This document shows positions 1 through 12,339 of a stretch of 64,000 bases of DNA, in pieces. Under the pieces are notes generated by a model. That model ran no database searches. It was not told the DNA's origin and saw only the letters and a list, made by a program, of their open reading frames with translations. The stretch covers positions 999,256-1,063,255 of the forward strand of contig VZSE01010018.1 of the NCBI GenBank assembly GCA_013398275.1, read 5' to 3'. The DNA comes from Promerops cafer (taxonomy: Eukaryota > Chordata > Aves > Passeriformes > Nectariniidae). A program made the position numbers and the translations under genes. Position 1 is the first letter of the stretch; every line of letters begins with the position of its first letter.

Positions 1-3000
1 GCCAAGCCCCACTGCATGCACGGGCATTTGTGCCCACACACTCAGCACTACAGGGCTGGATCAATAGCACTGTGTCCTGCTGGGAATAGTTTAAGTCAGG
101 CACCCACTAGGAACCCCACAACCACCAAGTGATTCCCTGTTCATTTTGTATCCAGTTTCAATCAATAGCCAGAAAAATCCAAATGTCTTAATCCATCTGG
201 ATTGACAATGCTCTCTGGTCAATATGTAGGTTGGTGAGTAAGTTTCAATGGACAGACACATTTCACCTTGATCTGTGCACACCAAATCCATCATGCAGGG
301 ATCAAGAAGTGAAAATATTATGGTAGCTCGGCTCTTGGCTGAGCTTTTATTTGATTTAACCTGTAAATCGACAAAACTACTTGATAACACATATACATTA
401 AATTAATGGACACATTCCATTCTGCACCTTTGGTTATTGTCATGCCTACTGTTAATAAGGCAATTTGATTGTGGGACAAAAGTTTGCCAGCTGTTTATTT
501 TTTTCCCCCCTGAACCTTCAGTCTTCTCTATGCATGTTATATTAAAGTCTTTAATTATACAATTACAGATTTTATTATTAACTGTTAACTCATTTTCCAG
601 TGGGAATGATATTGTCTTGGAATAAATTAGAGCTGTGTAGCAATAAAAGTCATATCAACAGCATTCTTTCCTATTAAGGATTATGGCTTTTCCTGTTGAG
701 AATGATGATTACAAGCAAAAATAAATGGTAAAACTGAAAAGAAGAAATAAAAAGATTATTACAGTTAAGGCAGGTCGCAAGAACTGGATTCTTTAATTTG
801 ATACTGCTGTGTAAAGTTAGGAAAGTCCCTGAAATAAGCAGGAAAAAAATTATCATTATTTCTTCATTTGATTTGTGGCAAAACCTTGATGTCCAGCTGC
901 TGAATATTCTCACCAGGAAATTGCATTAATGCCACCTGATTTCTGAGTGTTTCAGAATGCAAAGTACACTGAGATGTGGTCACATTTTTAGTGATTCAAA
1001 GTGGTGCCCATTGGCTTTCAGTCTTATCACCTCATAGCTGACACAAAACACCAGTAATTATTCTACTTTGACTTACAAACTTGTTGTAAAAAGGAAATAA
1101 TTTTTTAAAGTCAAATATTAGAAACACCACATATAGTAGTAAAGAAAAAGTCCAGAAAAAAATTGTAATTCCACCTTCAGAGCAGGATTTGAACAGCAGC
1201 CTAGAAACTGAAATGAACATATGGAACTAGAGAGAAAAACTAAGAATGACAAATGGCTGCTTCTTAAAGCTGTTTTGTACCTCTAGTACAAAGAGAAAAA
1301 AATATACACTACTTTAAAAGACTTCAGAATGCAAACACTTAGGGAAGCCTGAAGTCTGGCTTTGCCTTTTGAATACTCACATTTGCATTCCAAGTACAAC
1401 ATTAATATCCTTTTCCTTGATTTTGAGATTCAATAATACCATTCCCAGTGGAAAAGGGATGGCATCTGACTGCAGGAATTTACTTTGCTTTGAGTACTAA
1501 TTACCTGTTGCCACTTTATATGCACAGTACCAAGACAGCATTTCTTCTGCTGAATGTTCAGTAAAACACATAGTGCCCGTACTCTGGATGTCTAGGTACA
1601 AAAATACCTTTTTCTTTTGTCCAATTTGTTTTGTCTGTGCTCCTTAGTGCCATTTTGACGTGGTGGTGGAGGGTGGTAGCTGAGCTGCCCTTGAAACAGG
1701 ACGATGTTTCTTGTAAATTCATCCAAGAGTCAAAGTTTTAATAGATTAATTAAACTTGTCAAACTCTTTAAAAGCATTTTTCCCCAAAGAAATTTATCAC
1801 CTATGAAGTAATGAGCTAAAGTGCAATAGCTAATTACCTGCAGAACATCAGAAGTACAGAGCCTTTCACTGTAGGGTTACCCTGTTGCATTAGCCTATGA
1901 ATCTGAAAAATAACCCATCATATAATGTAGGAGATGCATTAAGGAGATATCTTAAAATAAGGCTCCATAATGCTCCTCCAAAAACAGTCATACTGTAAGT
2001 TTTAGAGAAACTAAATTTCCAACAGTACAACCATGCCTAATTTCATTTTATCTAAGTTTTGTTGCCCATAGGCATCCTCCCTTGGTAGCCTTCAAGTTTG
2101 TCTATGTACAGAATTGCAAACTGTGTGTCCACACCTCCAGTATCTAGTTCCAGCTTTAGACCTCTGTGAGGAACTACAAGACATTTGATTTCTGAATATA
2201 TTCATTGCTACTTCTGCTTTTTACCTCTTTCTGTAAAGAAAACTTGATCAATGGAAATCAAAACATAGCCAGACTACATGTTCGGGGTATGTTTCAGCTA
2301 CAAAACTTCCCCGCTCACACACACAAAACTCAAAAAAACCACCAAACCAGAAAACCCCCAAAACTGAAAAACTGCCTAAAAAAAACTAACAAAAAAATGC
2401 CAAATTGAGGGGTTTTATTGGCTGAGTAAATGCATTTAAAGCGATCACACTATTTCAGTGACTGGTGTAGTCCACACTGTTGGGATGTCTTCATGGAATA
2501 CACACCTGAGCTTTCCACCCAAGGTTACTTAGGATTTGCACATGTTTAAAGCATCAATAGGTTTAAAGGTAAAAGTATATATAAAGTGCATCTTATTACT
2601 GAGTTGGTTAAAGAAAAAAAAAAAAATCAAGGATTATTTGCCAAGACAGCATGTGTCTCCTCGCTAAATGTAACATTACACAAAATGTTTGTCATATAGG
2701 GATGGCATTATAAGAACATGTGTCACCTTTCATACTTTTGCTTTGACATATACTAGCATTCAATGAAAATTAAATACATTAGCAATTTTATTAACTTCAT
2801 ATTTAGTAACTGTGTCAAAAGTGCTTTTTCTTCTCAGAGATACTTTAGGGATTCTCAAGCTATTTATGCAACTGATACGCATTTCATCTGGTCTAAAAAA
2901 AATTGTTCCTGAAGCAGCTGCTTCATTTTTCATATCTCCCTACATTTCTGATTTCACTAGTACCAAGCTATTGCCAAGAAAAGTATTAAATTTTCATACA

Positions 3001-6000
3001 AACTTCTGCTATGCATTGTAAAATATACTTGTGGGAGATACACATTTTAGTTAACAATATTTTACCCAGTATCCTCTGCACAAAAGAATTGCTTGAACAA
3101 CACATTCTCTTAGCATTCCTTTCAGATCCACTGATACTTCCTTGAGTAATGTTATTAGTATCTGTTGTGTTTTTCCATCCTGTAAGTTTGCTCACGCTTT
3201 GTTATGTAGTAGCAAGTTTTTTTGCATTGTTTAAGCTCTAAACTATGCTTTTAGGGAAGAAAACCTTTAAAATTGCTTCCTTATGAGGACAGATTATGCT
3301 TGTTGTCAATGGCAAGCAAAAAAAAAAACCCACAGGTTGTATTGCTGAGCAAGCTTTAAATGCAGCAGGTTAAAGTAGCTCTAAGGTACTGAGGAACCAC
3401 ATGCTTCATTAAAAGTGTAATCTCATGCAATGTAACTTACTGCAAACATTGAGTTTTACTATAGGGTATACACACCAATATTTACAGTTTTTAATACAAA
3501 GCCGTTTAACATGATTAGCAAAGCAGATGAAAAGTTTCCTGGTCTAGTCCCTAAACCAAGAAGAAAGCACTAGTACCTAAAGCAAGCAGGAACACCAGCA
3601 TTTCACGGGAAAAGTTGTTGCACACAACTCCACCAACTAGGAGAACGATGTTTTTTCGTTTTTTTTTAAAACATCTTATCCAAAACTCCCAGGAGACAGA
3701 GGAATTTCATGCAGAAAAATCAGAAAATCAGCCCAAAGACATTCTACAATATAAGTGGGAAGGAAAGGGAAAGCAGGAAGTATAGAACTGCAGTGGTTAA
3801 AATCAAAGATGCATAAGATCCATACCAAAGGAACAACGGAAGGATGATGTTGGAGTGGTCTCAACAGTTCAGCTCAGTAACGCAGGTGGCTACAAATGGC
3901 TGAGGTTGTACTGCATCCCCCATTATGCAATATAATAAAGCCAGCTATGAAAAAATTGAGGCTTGAATTACAAACCCTTCCAAGTCAGCCATAAATACCA
4001 CATTTCTCTACTTGGTGAGTAGAGAGCTCTTCCCTGCAAGAGCTACAAAATTTTTTGGATGGCATTTATCAAAAACATGTGTCTAGCACAGGATATCTTC
4101 CTTCTATATAGGTTCCTGTTCTGAGTGGGTATCAGTCTGGCTTTTTAGCAGGAGCAGATTTAAACTGCTGATCCAGAAACAATTCCATGTATTGCTCCAG
4201 TGTCTTCTACTAATGCCTCTCACCTATTTCACATACACACACTGTGAGCAAGAAGAACCACACAAACCCCAAGTCTTGCTTTTTATTTAATTTTTCCCTT
4301 TCAAGCCCTGGGTCTCACAAAAACTTTCAGATACAGTAATATAACTTCTTCCCTTGCTTTCCCTATAAAAATCACATGAATATATGAGTTTATAGTAGCT
4401 GCCAGACCAGGTATTTCTATCATTAACATAAACTGGAATTACTGGTGTTAAGAACAGATAGGGAAGATAAAAGAGTGGGATGGAGTAGGGAGCAAATAAT
4501 TTATCAGTCAACTTGTTTTATAATTGAGATCAGGCAACAATGTCCAAAGAGGCTGAAATAAACATGGGCTGAAATAGTGGAGCATGTTGGCAGTGCCATT
4601 CCTCAGGGTATGTGTGAAAGACTCAATGCACTCTGATTGTACAGAAGACCTTGAAGTGATTTGGGTTTTATAAAACTTCAGGTTGTTGCTGACAAGTCAG
4701 AAATACTACTAGAAATAAAAAGGAAAAGAAAAACAAAAAAGCAGGAAAAGCCTACTCAAAAGCCACAACTCATGACAAACTGCTCCTACAGACAAAATGC
4801 AATTAGGTTTATATCAAAGAATTAAAATTAGAGTTTACAGTGAGAAATTAAGGACTTTTACATACAATAGCTTATTCTTTTGACTTTCAAGACTTTTTTT
4901 TCCATCTTTCTGCTATTGAGGCAAAACAGGATCTTGGTATGCTGTTTATATGAGAAGAAAATTTGCATGGAGCACATGTATATACCTTCACTCTGCTTTC
5001 ACTAAAGGGATTCCCTAAATGTGTTTTTCTTTTTTAATCTCTTCTCACAAAGAATGAACAGAAGTAATTTTTTTTTTGTTCATCCGTACCTGGGAAGTAC
5101 ATGGTCATTTCTGCATTTGTAAAATGCCTTTCAAAGTCTGTCCTGCTTTTACAAGGCAAGAGCCTAATGGGAGAGAGAAGGAGGTCATGAAATAGCTGTG
5201 CTTTTCCACACAAGTCTGCAGAGACCTGATCTGGCCTCAGCATTCCGATCTCCAAGTGCACAGAGATTCACCCTTATCAGCATTTCTTGCAGACAATCAA
5301 ATTCAAATCACCTTTTGTAATTACATTATGAAATACTGTAACCTACTTTCTTTCTCCCCTCCTGCCACCGCACAGAGTTGCCAATGTGAGCACTACTTTT
5401 ATTGAGATTTTGGGAATTTTACTGATTCATAGCTATCAAATCCCTGACACTTGGCTATCCTTATGGACAGGAACTGCTCCAAGCAGTGTCATTTGGAATC
5501 AAAAAGCAAAGTGTGTGCCCAGCTGTGGAAGTTCTGCCTTTAATCACCCACCACTTGTATTTACTTCGTGTACACACACCAGACACATGTTCACAGGGAA
5601 TTTTGCAGGACACTATTTCACCATTTCCACTAAAACCTCAAAGTTAATCTACTTCTTCTCTACAACACCTGACATGTCTTTTCCTCCTGAACAGCTAATC
5701 AATCTCATTAATGTGATGAAAATTACAGGGATGATGCTTGTTTGCAGAGCTACTTGACATGAACAAGGACAACCAATAGTACCCAGAGAATATGCAGCAG
5801 CTGGGATGTGCATAGTTTTATAATTCTCTATTTTATGAACCTTCTCCAAAAAAATATGCAGTCATATCCACTACTATAAGTTTATTTTGAAGCTACAGGT
5901 ATATTGGGCAAATACACAAAGCCAGTATACCAAGCTATTTACCAAACCCCACAAACACTATCCCAAATACAAATTTTTGTGTTAGTTTATCAGTATGTAT

Positions 6001-6112
6001 AACATTCAGTTATACAAGACTAATTTTATTTCAGGCCCCTACACCTAAATTTAGTCTACAAAATTCAAGATTTTTATTTCATTTTTAAATTCAATTCTAA
6101 AAAACTCAAGAG
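1..6112. other. Unique non-coding DNA
   Basis: AT-rich single-copy-looking sequence with only short, stop-interrupted frames on both strands. I see no recognisable exon, RNA gene or transposon apart from the A/C-rich tract near 2.3 kb. The longest frame (about 5,386-5,757, plus strand) has no recognisable domain and is compatible with chance. Short splice-flanked open stretches exist on the minus strand (1,060-1,210 and 1,379-1,474) but have no other support. Confidence 0.6.
2315..2400. repeat. A/C-rich low-complexity tract
   Basis: Begins with a short CA run (ctcacacacacaaaac) and continues as irregular A runs broken by C and CC, such as aaaaccacc and aaaacccccaaaac. There is no fixed period. 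It is one of four tracts in the window with this composition; the others are at 8.8, 10.0 and 37.2 kb. Probably simple-sequence drift rather than a defined element. Confidence 0.7.
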
Positions 6113-6402
6113 GGACTTTTCACAAGGATTTTTACAGTGAGAGGACAAGGGGGAAGTGCCTTAAGGTGAAGGAGGGTACATTTAAATCAGCTGCTAGGAA
6201 GAAATTCCATGCTGTGTGAGCAGCAAGGCACTGGAAGAGGCTGCCCACAGAAGCTGTGGACTCATTTCTCAAAGTGTTCAAGGCCAGGGTGGATGGGGCT
6301 CTGAGCAACCTGGTCTAGTGGAAGGTGCCCATGGCACAGGGATTTTGGAACTAGATGAGCTTTAAGGTCCATTCCAACCCAGAGCAGTCCATGATTCTGT
6401 GA
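6113..6402 (+). mobile_element. CR1 LINE, 3' end fragment
   Basis: Matches the 3' untranslated end of avian CR1 retrotransposons in sense orientation. In order it has a degenerate GACAAGGGGGAA block, an AGGAAGAAATTC block, GGCACTGGAAGAGGCTGCCCA, and GTGTTCAAGGCCAGGGTGGA. It then has AGCAACCTGGTCTAGTGGAAGG, GGAACTAGATGAGCTTTAAGG and finally CATGATTCTGTGA, the degenerate terminal octamer typical of CR1. Only about 290 bp remain, so it is a 5'-truncated copy without coding sequence. Point differences from the family pattern suggest an old insertion. The match is from memory of the CR1 consensus and could be confirmed with a repeat library. Confidence 0.92.
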
Positions 6403-8828
6403 AAACAGGTTAGAAGATCCAAATTAATTCCTGCCTCAGTGAACCTCTCCTACTGAAACCAGGAAGTAATTTTTAAGCATCAAGTAGAAGTCACACCCAT
6501 TTACTGAAACTGCCTTGCCTATCGCCTGTTCTCCATGAAGATGATGAACACATAAGTATTATTTGTAAATAATTTATAAACTAGCAAAAATCCCTCCAAA
6601 ACTACCCCTGAAAACAATAAAAGATACGCAGATTTTTTCCTGTAATGGATGTGAATGTTTCTAACACTTGATTCATGATAGTACCTATGAGGTGTACACT
6701 AGATTATGAATATTTTTGTAATAAACAATATAAAATATAAAATGCATATAATTTTGTGATTATATGATTTTATATATTATATAGTATAGTTATGTAACAG
6801 ATTTCTACTTCATCAGATTTGTGAGGGTTTCCTTTGCATATATTTGTAAATAAATGCAAGCATTTACAAGCCAAAAAATTAAAAGTACATATCAAAACAC
6901 ACTAGTCAACAACAAAATAGAAGCGTAAATAGCCCCAAAGTGGAAAGAAATTCTAAGAGAAGCAGCCGAGTGAAGAAAAGACTGTTTTCTAGGAGGTCTA
7001 ACATCAGGATTTGTTACCATTTAAATACCTGCTCTAATACACTTAGTGTTTTGTGCTACGTTTAACAAGATTAAGTGATCATACAATCTGTCATCTCAAC
7101 TCTTTATTGGAAATCTCACGACAAGCCTCTTTCTTGCCAAAACACTGTCCCATGGTTCATGCATGATGCTAATTCCAGCTGAATGAATAAATCTGTTTAC
7201 CTAGGCATAACAGGAAAAGTGCTGTTCATCAATTAAAGGATTCCCCAAGGAACACCTTTATTTTTTTCCTGGACTTCCATCATTTTTCTGAACTGTTGCA
7301 ACTCTGCACCAAAAGCCTGGATTATGAAGTTCTAAGACACTCTTGAGGCCTTTGATAGAATGGATAGGATTGGAAATGTTGCTAGCTTTACAGTCAAGGA
7401 GTCAAAAATCAAAGCACCATATTAAAGGCACCAAGTTTTGTAAGTATTAATTACAAAGCAATTTTTCTTTTTAAAACTTTTTTAAATGAAGACTCACAGG
7501 TGGAAAGACTAGCAATTCAAGTGGACTGAACCCAGAGAGCTTCAGAGCACAGCTGAATGATGCACTTACTAAATGTGAGAATAATACAAGCCTCCCCATA
7601 TGTGGATGTATGCCAACTACTAAGTTACACCAAGAAGCAGCATAGGTGGGAATAGGACTCCATTTTTCAGTTTCTCATGCCTGCAGAAAAGAAACTCTAC
7701 AACTATGACACCAGGAAGTAATTAATTACTTCTAGTGTGTCTTTAGCTAATATATCTTCTAAACCAATTTCTACCCAAAAGCACTACAGCCCTGCCTTGG
7801 CTGCACCTGTACTTACAGTGACAAAGAGGGATCTTCAGTTTCTAGGTTGGATACAACAATTTCTCAATTCTAGTCTCTTCTTATGTATTCCATTCTGGTT
7901 TTTTTTATTAATTTTTATGCCAATAAGTTTAAAGGTTCGAGACGCACCGTTAAGTTACATGGGAATGTATGGGAGCATTGAGGTCTTTGGAACAAGGAAC
8001 ACTGACAATCAGCATCAGCCAGGGAATTTGTCAGCATACTTCAATGGGACATCAGTTGTAGTTAAATGTTAGTTAAATGTCTTTCACACTCCCAACACAA
8101 GCGACACTAGGAGCTGAGCTAAGCAACTATTCAGTTCTGTGAAGTAAAAGTGGTATTAATACTATGCTGTGCTCTCTGAAGGTAAAATTCAGGGTAGTGT
8201 AAACCCTCTTCAGCTGATCTCATCTTAGACTTTGACTCTAACATAAGATCTAAACACAAGACTCCCTTTTCTCAGGGTTGGGCCTAAACTAATGTATTGA
8301 AAAAACAGCCCATGTCAGCATGCTGTTATCAGTGCTTTAAAAGTCAGTTCACCTACCCACTTTTTAAATAAAGGCTAAGTGTATTTAAACTTGGCTATCA
8401 GGCATTCAAGAACAATTTCCTAATACATAATAATTAATTTACTCGGGGTGCATTTTCAGTATAGTTACCTGAAAAGTGGGTTCCAGGCACTGCTGGAATA
8501 TTCACTTGCTATACAAAGGAACACAACAAGCATTCAGAAAAAAAAAAACCAAATAGTCTGATGATTTCAGCTGCCTGTTTAGGAGACAGATCCCATTCCC
8601 AGTGAGCATGCTCATTTCCAGACTCTTGCATAAAGGGCAATGATGCAGCAGCTTCTCATCTCTTCTTGTGTACCAGGCTGAGACTGCTCATGTGCCAAGA
8701 ATAAATTTAACTAAAACCCAAACCATTTTACATCTACTACAGTTTAGACCACACCTTTTAATATTCAGTCTTGCTTAAATAAAAACATAAATTCAAAAAA
8801 GAACAACAGAACACAAAAGTAGGGATTT
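6403..8828. other. Unique non-coding DNA with an AT-rich patch
   Basis: No gene recognised. Around 6,712-6,795 the sequence is almost pure A/T (tataaaatataaaatgcatataa and tttatatattatatagtatag), an AT-rich low-complexity patch. The plus-strand frame at about 7,737-8,072 encodes a hydrophobic stretch but has no family resemblance and weak composition support. Confidence 0.6.
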
Positions 8829-8930
8829 TTGTTGCTGTTGTTTGTGTGTTTGGGGTTTTTTTTGCTAGTGGGAGTGTTTTTGCTTTTGTGTTTGGGCTTG
8901 TTTGGATTTGGGGTTTGTTTGTCTTCCTCC
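8829..8930. repeat. T/G-rich low-complexity tract
   Basis: Irregular T runs broken by G or GG on the plus strand (ttgttgctgttgtttgtg, then tttggggtttttttt), with no fixed repeat unit. It inflates the local open frames on both strands, which should not be read as genes. Confidence 0.75.
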
Positions 8931-9976
8931 CAGTTGTATGAATTGTATGGTAGATCTCTGAATCCGTCTTCACACACCTACCAACTAGATCAAAACAAAG
9001 CTCCAAAACCAATGAAAGAAACATTTAGAAGCAGCTATATCAGAAATACCTGTGGCTGGTGTTCTGGCCTCACTTTGGATAAATTCTTCTCTTTTCCTCA
9101 AAAACATGGCACTAGGATGCATACAGTTATTTTCAGCTTTTTCTGCGATCTGAAGAGACCTCCTGGTACCACTCATTTGCCAGGCTATAAACCTTTAGGT
9201 TCTTTTAACATGTTTCCTGCTAACATTTTGGAGAATTCTTCAAAGTTAGTTTCTTTTTCAAGTTATTTTTCCATCCTTTATTATTGTATTTTTTAATTAA
9301 ATGAACTATATTAATCAGAGCTATAAAGTGTTCTTTGAAGAGTTTTATGACCTCTTCAATCATCAAATTATGTTCTTCATTTAACAGCAAGGTTTCTCCC
9401 AATAGTCTTACATTTTTATATTATTCTTACTGTTTAAGTGTTTGTTAAACAATGTTTGCAGCCTATGCCCCAAGAAAACTCTCAACAAACTAGTGCCTAG
9501 GCTGCATCAATTGTGCTGTGCTTTTCTAGAAAAACCTTTTTCCTTTTTATAGCTTGAGGACCTAGGATGGAGAGAAGTGCCCAAGGCTGAACATATAACT
9601 TTCCCTGCATCAAACCATTCATAAGAAGAACATTATGCAAATCTCTGTGGTACAAGAAGCAATTCCTCTGAACACCATTGCAGCAGACCATTTCCCTGGG
9701 GTCTGTTTCAGAAGGCAAATCAAAACTTTTCTCCATGTCTTGGAAGTCACCTTGAGCAGAGCTCAAGCTGGGTAATAGCATTCCTCTCTATTAGTAGCTG
9801 CTCTCCACTTTTCTTCAGCCCCTGCTACCACCTGCCCCTGCCAATACTCCACTGAGATTTTGACTCATGTTATTTTTGTTCCCTTTTCCTACACATGGGT
9901 CTTGATTTTTAAGTCACTTGCTTAATTTTGTAAGGCACTTCCAGATACATTTGATCTGGAAAACAGTGGTACTTTA
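8931..9976. other. Unique non-coding DNA
   Basis: No recognisable exon or repeat between the two T/G-rich tracts. The frames present are short, and the longest (9,497-9,781, minus strand) shows no known domain. Confidence 0.6.
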
Positions 9977-10117
9977 AGGGGTTTGATGTTCTTGGTTTAT
10001 TTAGGGTTGAGTTTTTGTGTTTCTTTGAACTGGTTTTGGTTTTTTGTTTTCTTTGATGTATTTTTTGGGGAAGGTTTTTTTGGTGGGGTTTTGTTGCTAG
10101 TATTGGTGTTTGTTTCT
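9977..10117. repeat. T/G-rich low-complexity tract
   Basis: A second irregular T-run/G tract on the plus strand (ggttttggttttttgttttc, then tttttggtggggttttgttg). It has the same composition as the tract about 1.1 kb upstream and the opposite orientation to the A/C-rich tracts at 2.3 and 37.2 kb. Confidence 0.75.
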
Positions 10118-11884
10118 TTAGCAGGTTAAGTTACAAAACAGAATGATATTTCACCTGAGCCTCAAGTCCAGAAAAGCACAACACTTGCCTGCCATCCATA
10201 CAGATCCACCTGTCTAAACAACCACCAAGAGAGGCTGTCTCCATTGCTTCCTGATGCACAGGTGTAGCAATCAAAACGATCCAAGCCCCATTTCTGTGAC
10301 ACAGTTGCCTAAAGAGTTATTTCCCATTTGATTTTCAAACAAGAGTCACATTAAGTGACAGATCATAAAACATAGTATGGTATCTTCACCTGGCTCCATT
10401 TTAAATTTTGAATCTACAGAGAATTAAGAATGAAATTTAGATATGAAAATATGTATCTTAGAAAACAAAAGGGTTTAAGAACTCCTGAAGACAGAAAACC
10501 CACTGAATATAAGGTATTTAACAGCATTATTCACTTTATAAGACTACATTTGGAAGTATAATTCAAGATGTACGGAAAGCACTAAACAGAATATGTCACA
10601 ATCAAGCTAAAACATTTAAAAACTTCAGATATATTCTTTTCATTTACTTGAACTGTTTCCAAATGCCAAATGCTTGACAAACTTAATGAAGTTTCACTAT
10701 CCCCAAATTTAAAACTGAGTTTGTCCCTAGAAATCCTTACAAATTCTTTCAACTTTATGAAAAACAACTTCTGTCTTTCATGAGGAGCTTTGCAACAGGA
10801 AGGAATCTAGCACCAAGCCACTCTGAGATTAGTCAGAAGGGAGTCTGACCCTGTATCTCATATGACAACTCATTTTTCCTTCACCAAGGCTGAAACAACA
10901 CTTATCTGATGGAGCAGCATGTACTGCTCTGCCTCAGTCTGTCAGGTCTCAAAGGATTACCTTCAAATATATTGTAACATTCAGAAAAACTGAAATACCA
11001 TGGCTTTTTGGCAATTGAAAGCTTAGTTAAGATCAACTTACGTTTGAGTAATGCCTGTAATGTAATTCCAGAATCACATGCTGTTACTTTTTTTTCCTAA
11101 GGACCTGATAAATATTACTAATTTTTAGATTTCAGAGTTATTCAGTTTCCCCAGAATACCATCTTTTTGGTTGTCTTTGTCCCAGCACCCTGACACCAAG
11201 CACTTAAATGCAAAGAAGCAACTGTGCTCCCTGAAACACGTAGATCTAAGCCCTGTGAGAATGAGACTTCATCTTCTGCACAATTTATTTGTAACATGAA
11301 AAATGCAATAAAAATAAGCAAAATTATTTTCAAGTCAAGTTAGAACTGACTTCATATGACAGAAAAACACCATAAACAGTATTTCACAGAGCAGCAGAAA
11401 GTCTGTTCCTATTTGAAGTACTAAATCATGAAAGCAAAGGTCTTCGTTTATGACAATTTAAGGGGGGCACTAAATTGAGTTACCTACCATTTAGTTTAAC
11501 CAATCTCTCTTCACCAATAAGGAAAAAAAATACAAGTAGTGATAAGTAAAAAAATAGCAGTTTACAAAAAAAAGGAATAGCAACAGGCAAAAAAAGGAGT
11601 AATTTTAGATACAAACTTGTTAAATATTATTAACTCTCTGAGAAAAAAGAGAGAAATGGTGGAGTAAGTGAAGTTACTCAGCCAAGGGCTAGAATTCCAC
11701 TCAATCTGCCCCCGGTTCCATTTTCCAGCCACAGGCTCTTAAGGAGCGAGCAACAATTTGGGGCACAGACAGATACAGAATGCAACAACATTTTGGGGTA
11801 CCCAGGATGGCAAACATCCCCCAAGCCCACGTCTGCTGTGTCCGTGGAGCCTGCTGCTCCCCCAAAAAGGGCTCTGCTGTTCCA
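10118..11884. other. Unique non-coding DNA flanking a CpG island
   Basis: No recognisable gene. A minus-strand stretch at about 11,040-11,096 could be read as a small exon with a GTAAGT donor, but its acceptor lacks a pyrimidine tract. From about 11,690 the sequence grades into the GC-rich island. Confidence 0.55.
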
Positions 11885-12335
11885 CAGACGCGGTGGAACA
11901 CTCAGTGTACTTGGCAACGAGGGTGCTGAGCGACAACACCTCGCAAATTTAGCTGCGCTGGTGAAAGACGTTATCGCCTTCAGCTGTCTTTTTTTTTGCC
12001 ACCCTTCTGCAAGAGGTTGCTGCCCCCACAGCACAAGCCAGGGGAAGAGAGCACGCTGCTCGCCTTGCCCACGCACGGTGCCAAACCCGGAGCTGCTGCC
12101 AGCTCCCACTCCTGAGCGTCTCAAACTCCGGAATGCGCGCTGCCGCGGAAGAGGCGCAGAGCCAGATGCCCGAAGAGGCCGGGCGGTGCTGAGCTGTCCC
12201 TGCCAGCGTGGCTGCTGTGGCTGCCTCTACCCTATGGATCAGCTGCCTGCTGACAACTTGCAAGGGCAAGGAAGACAAGTTTTAACACGTCCTCCACCCG
12301 CAGACCTTCGTCATGAAGCAGTAGTCGAGAACTTT
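11885..12335. promoter_or_regulatory. CpG island, candidate promoter
   Basis: By hand count there are about 28 CpG dinucleotides in roughly 450 bp, against a background of well under one per 50 bp nearby. With the local GC content of about 58% this gives an observed/expected CpG near 0.7, above the usual island threshold of 0.6. The densest part is about 12,060-12,200. It contains CCGCGG, GCGCGC and a GGGCGG (SP1-type) box near 12,181. In birds such islands usually mark promoters or unmethylated enhancers. I see no TATA box, no clear strong donor that would define a first exon, and no recognisable protein. The direction of transcription cannot be told. Long frames on both strands here are side effects of the high GC content. 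A GC-rich insertion is the main alternative. Confidence 0.55.
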
Positions 12336-12339
12336 CTGT

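Noticed and set aside
1060..1210. Minus-strand stretch with good splice sites and a membrane-like translation
   Set aside because: The hydrophobic translation follows from T-rich DNA, and no neighbouring unit was found in support.
7934..7941. GGTTCGAG, resembling a tRNA T-loop
   Set aside because: No matching A-box, acceptor stem or anticodon arm at the right distances.
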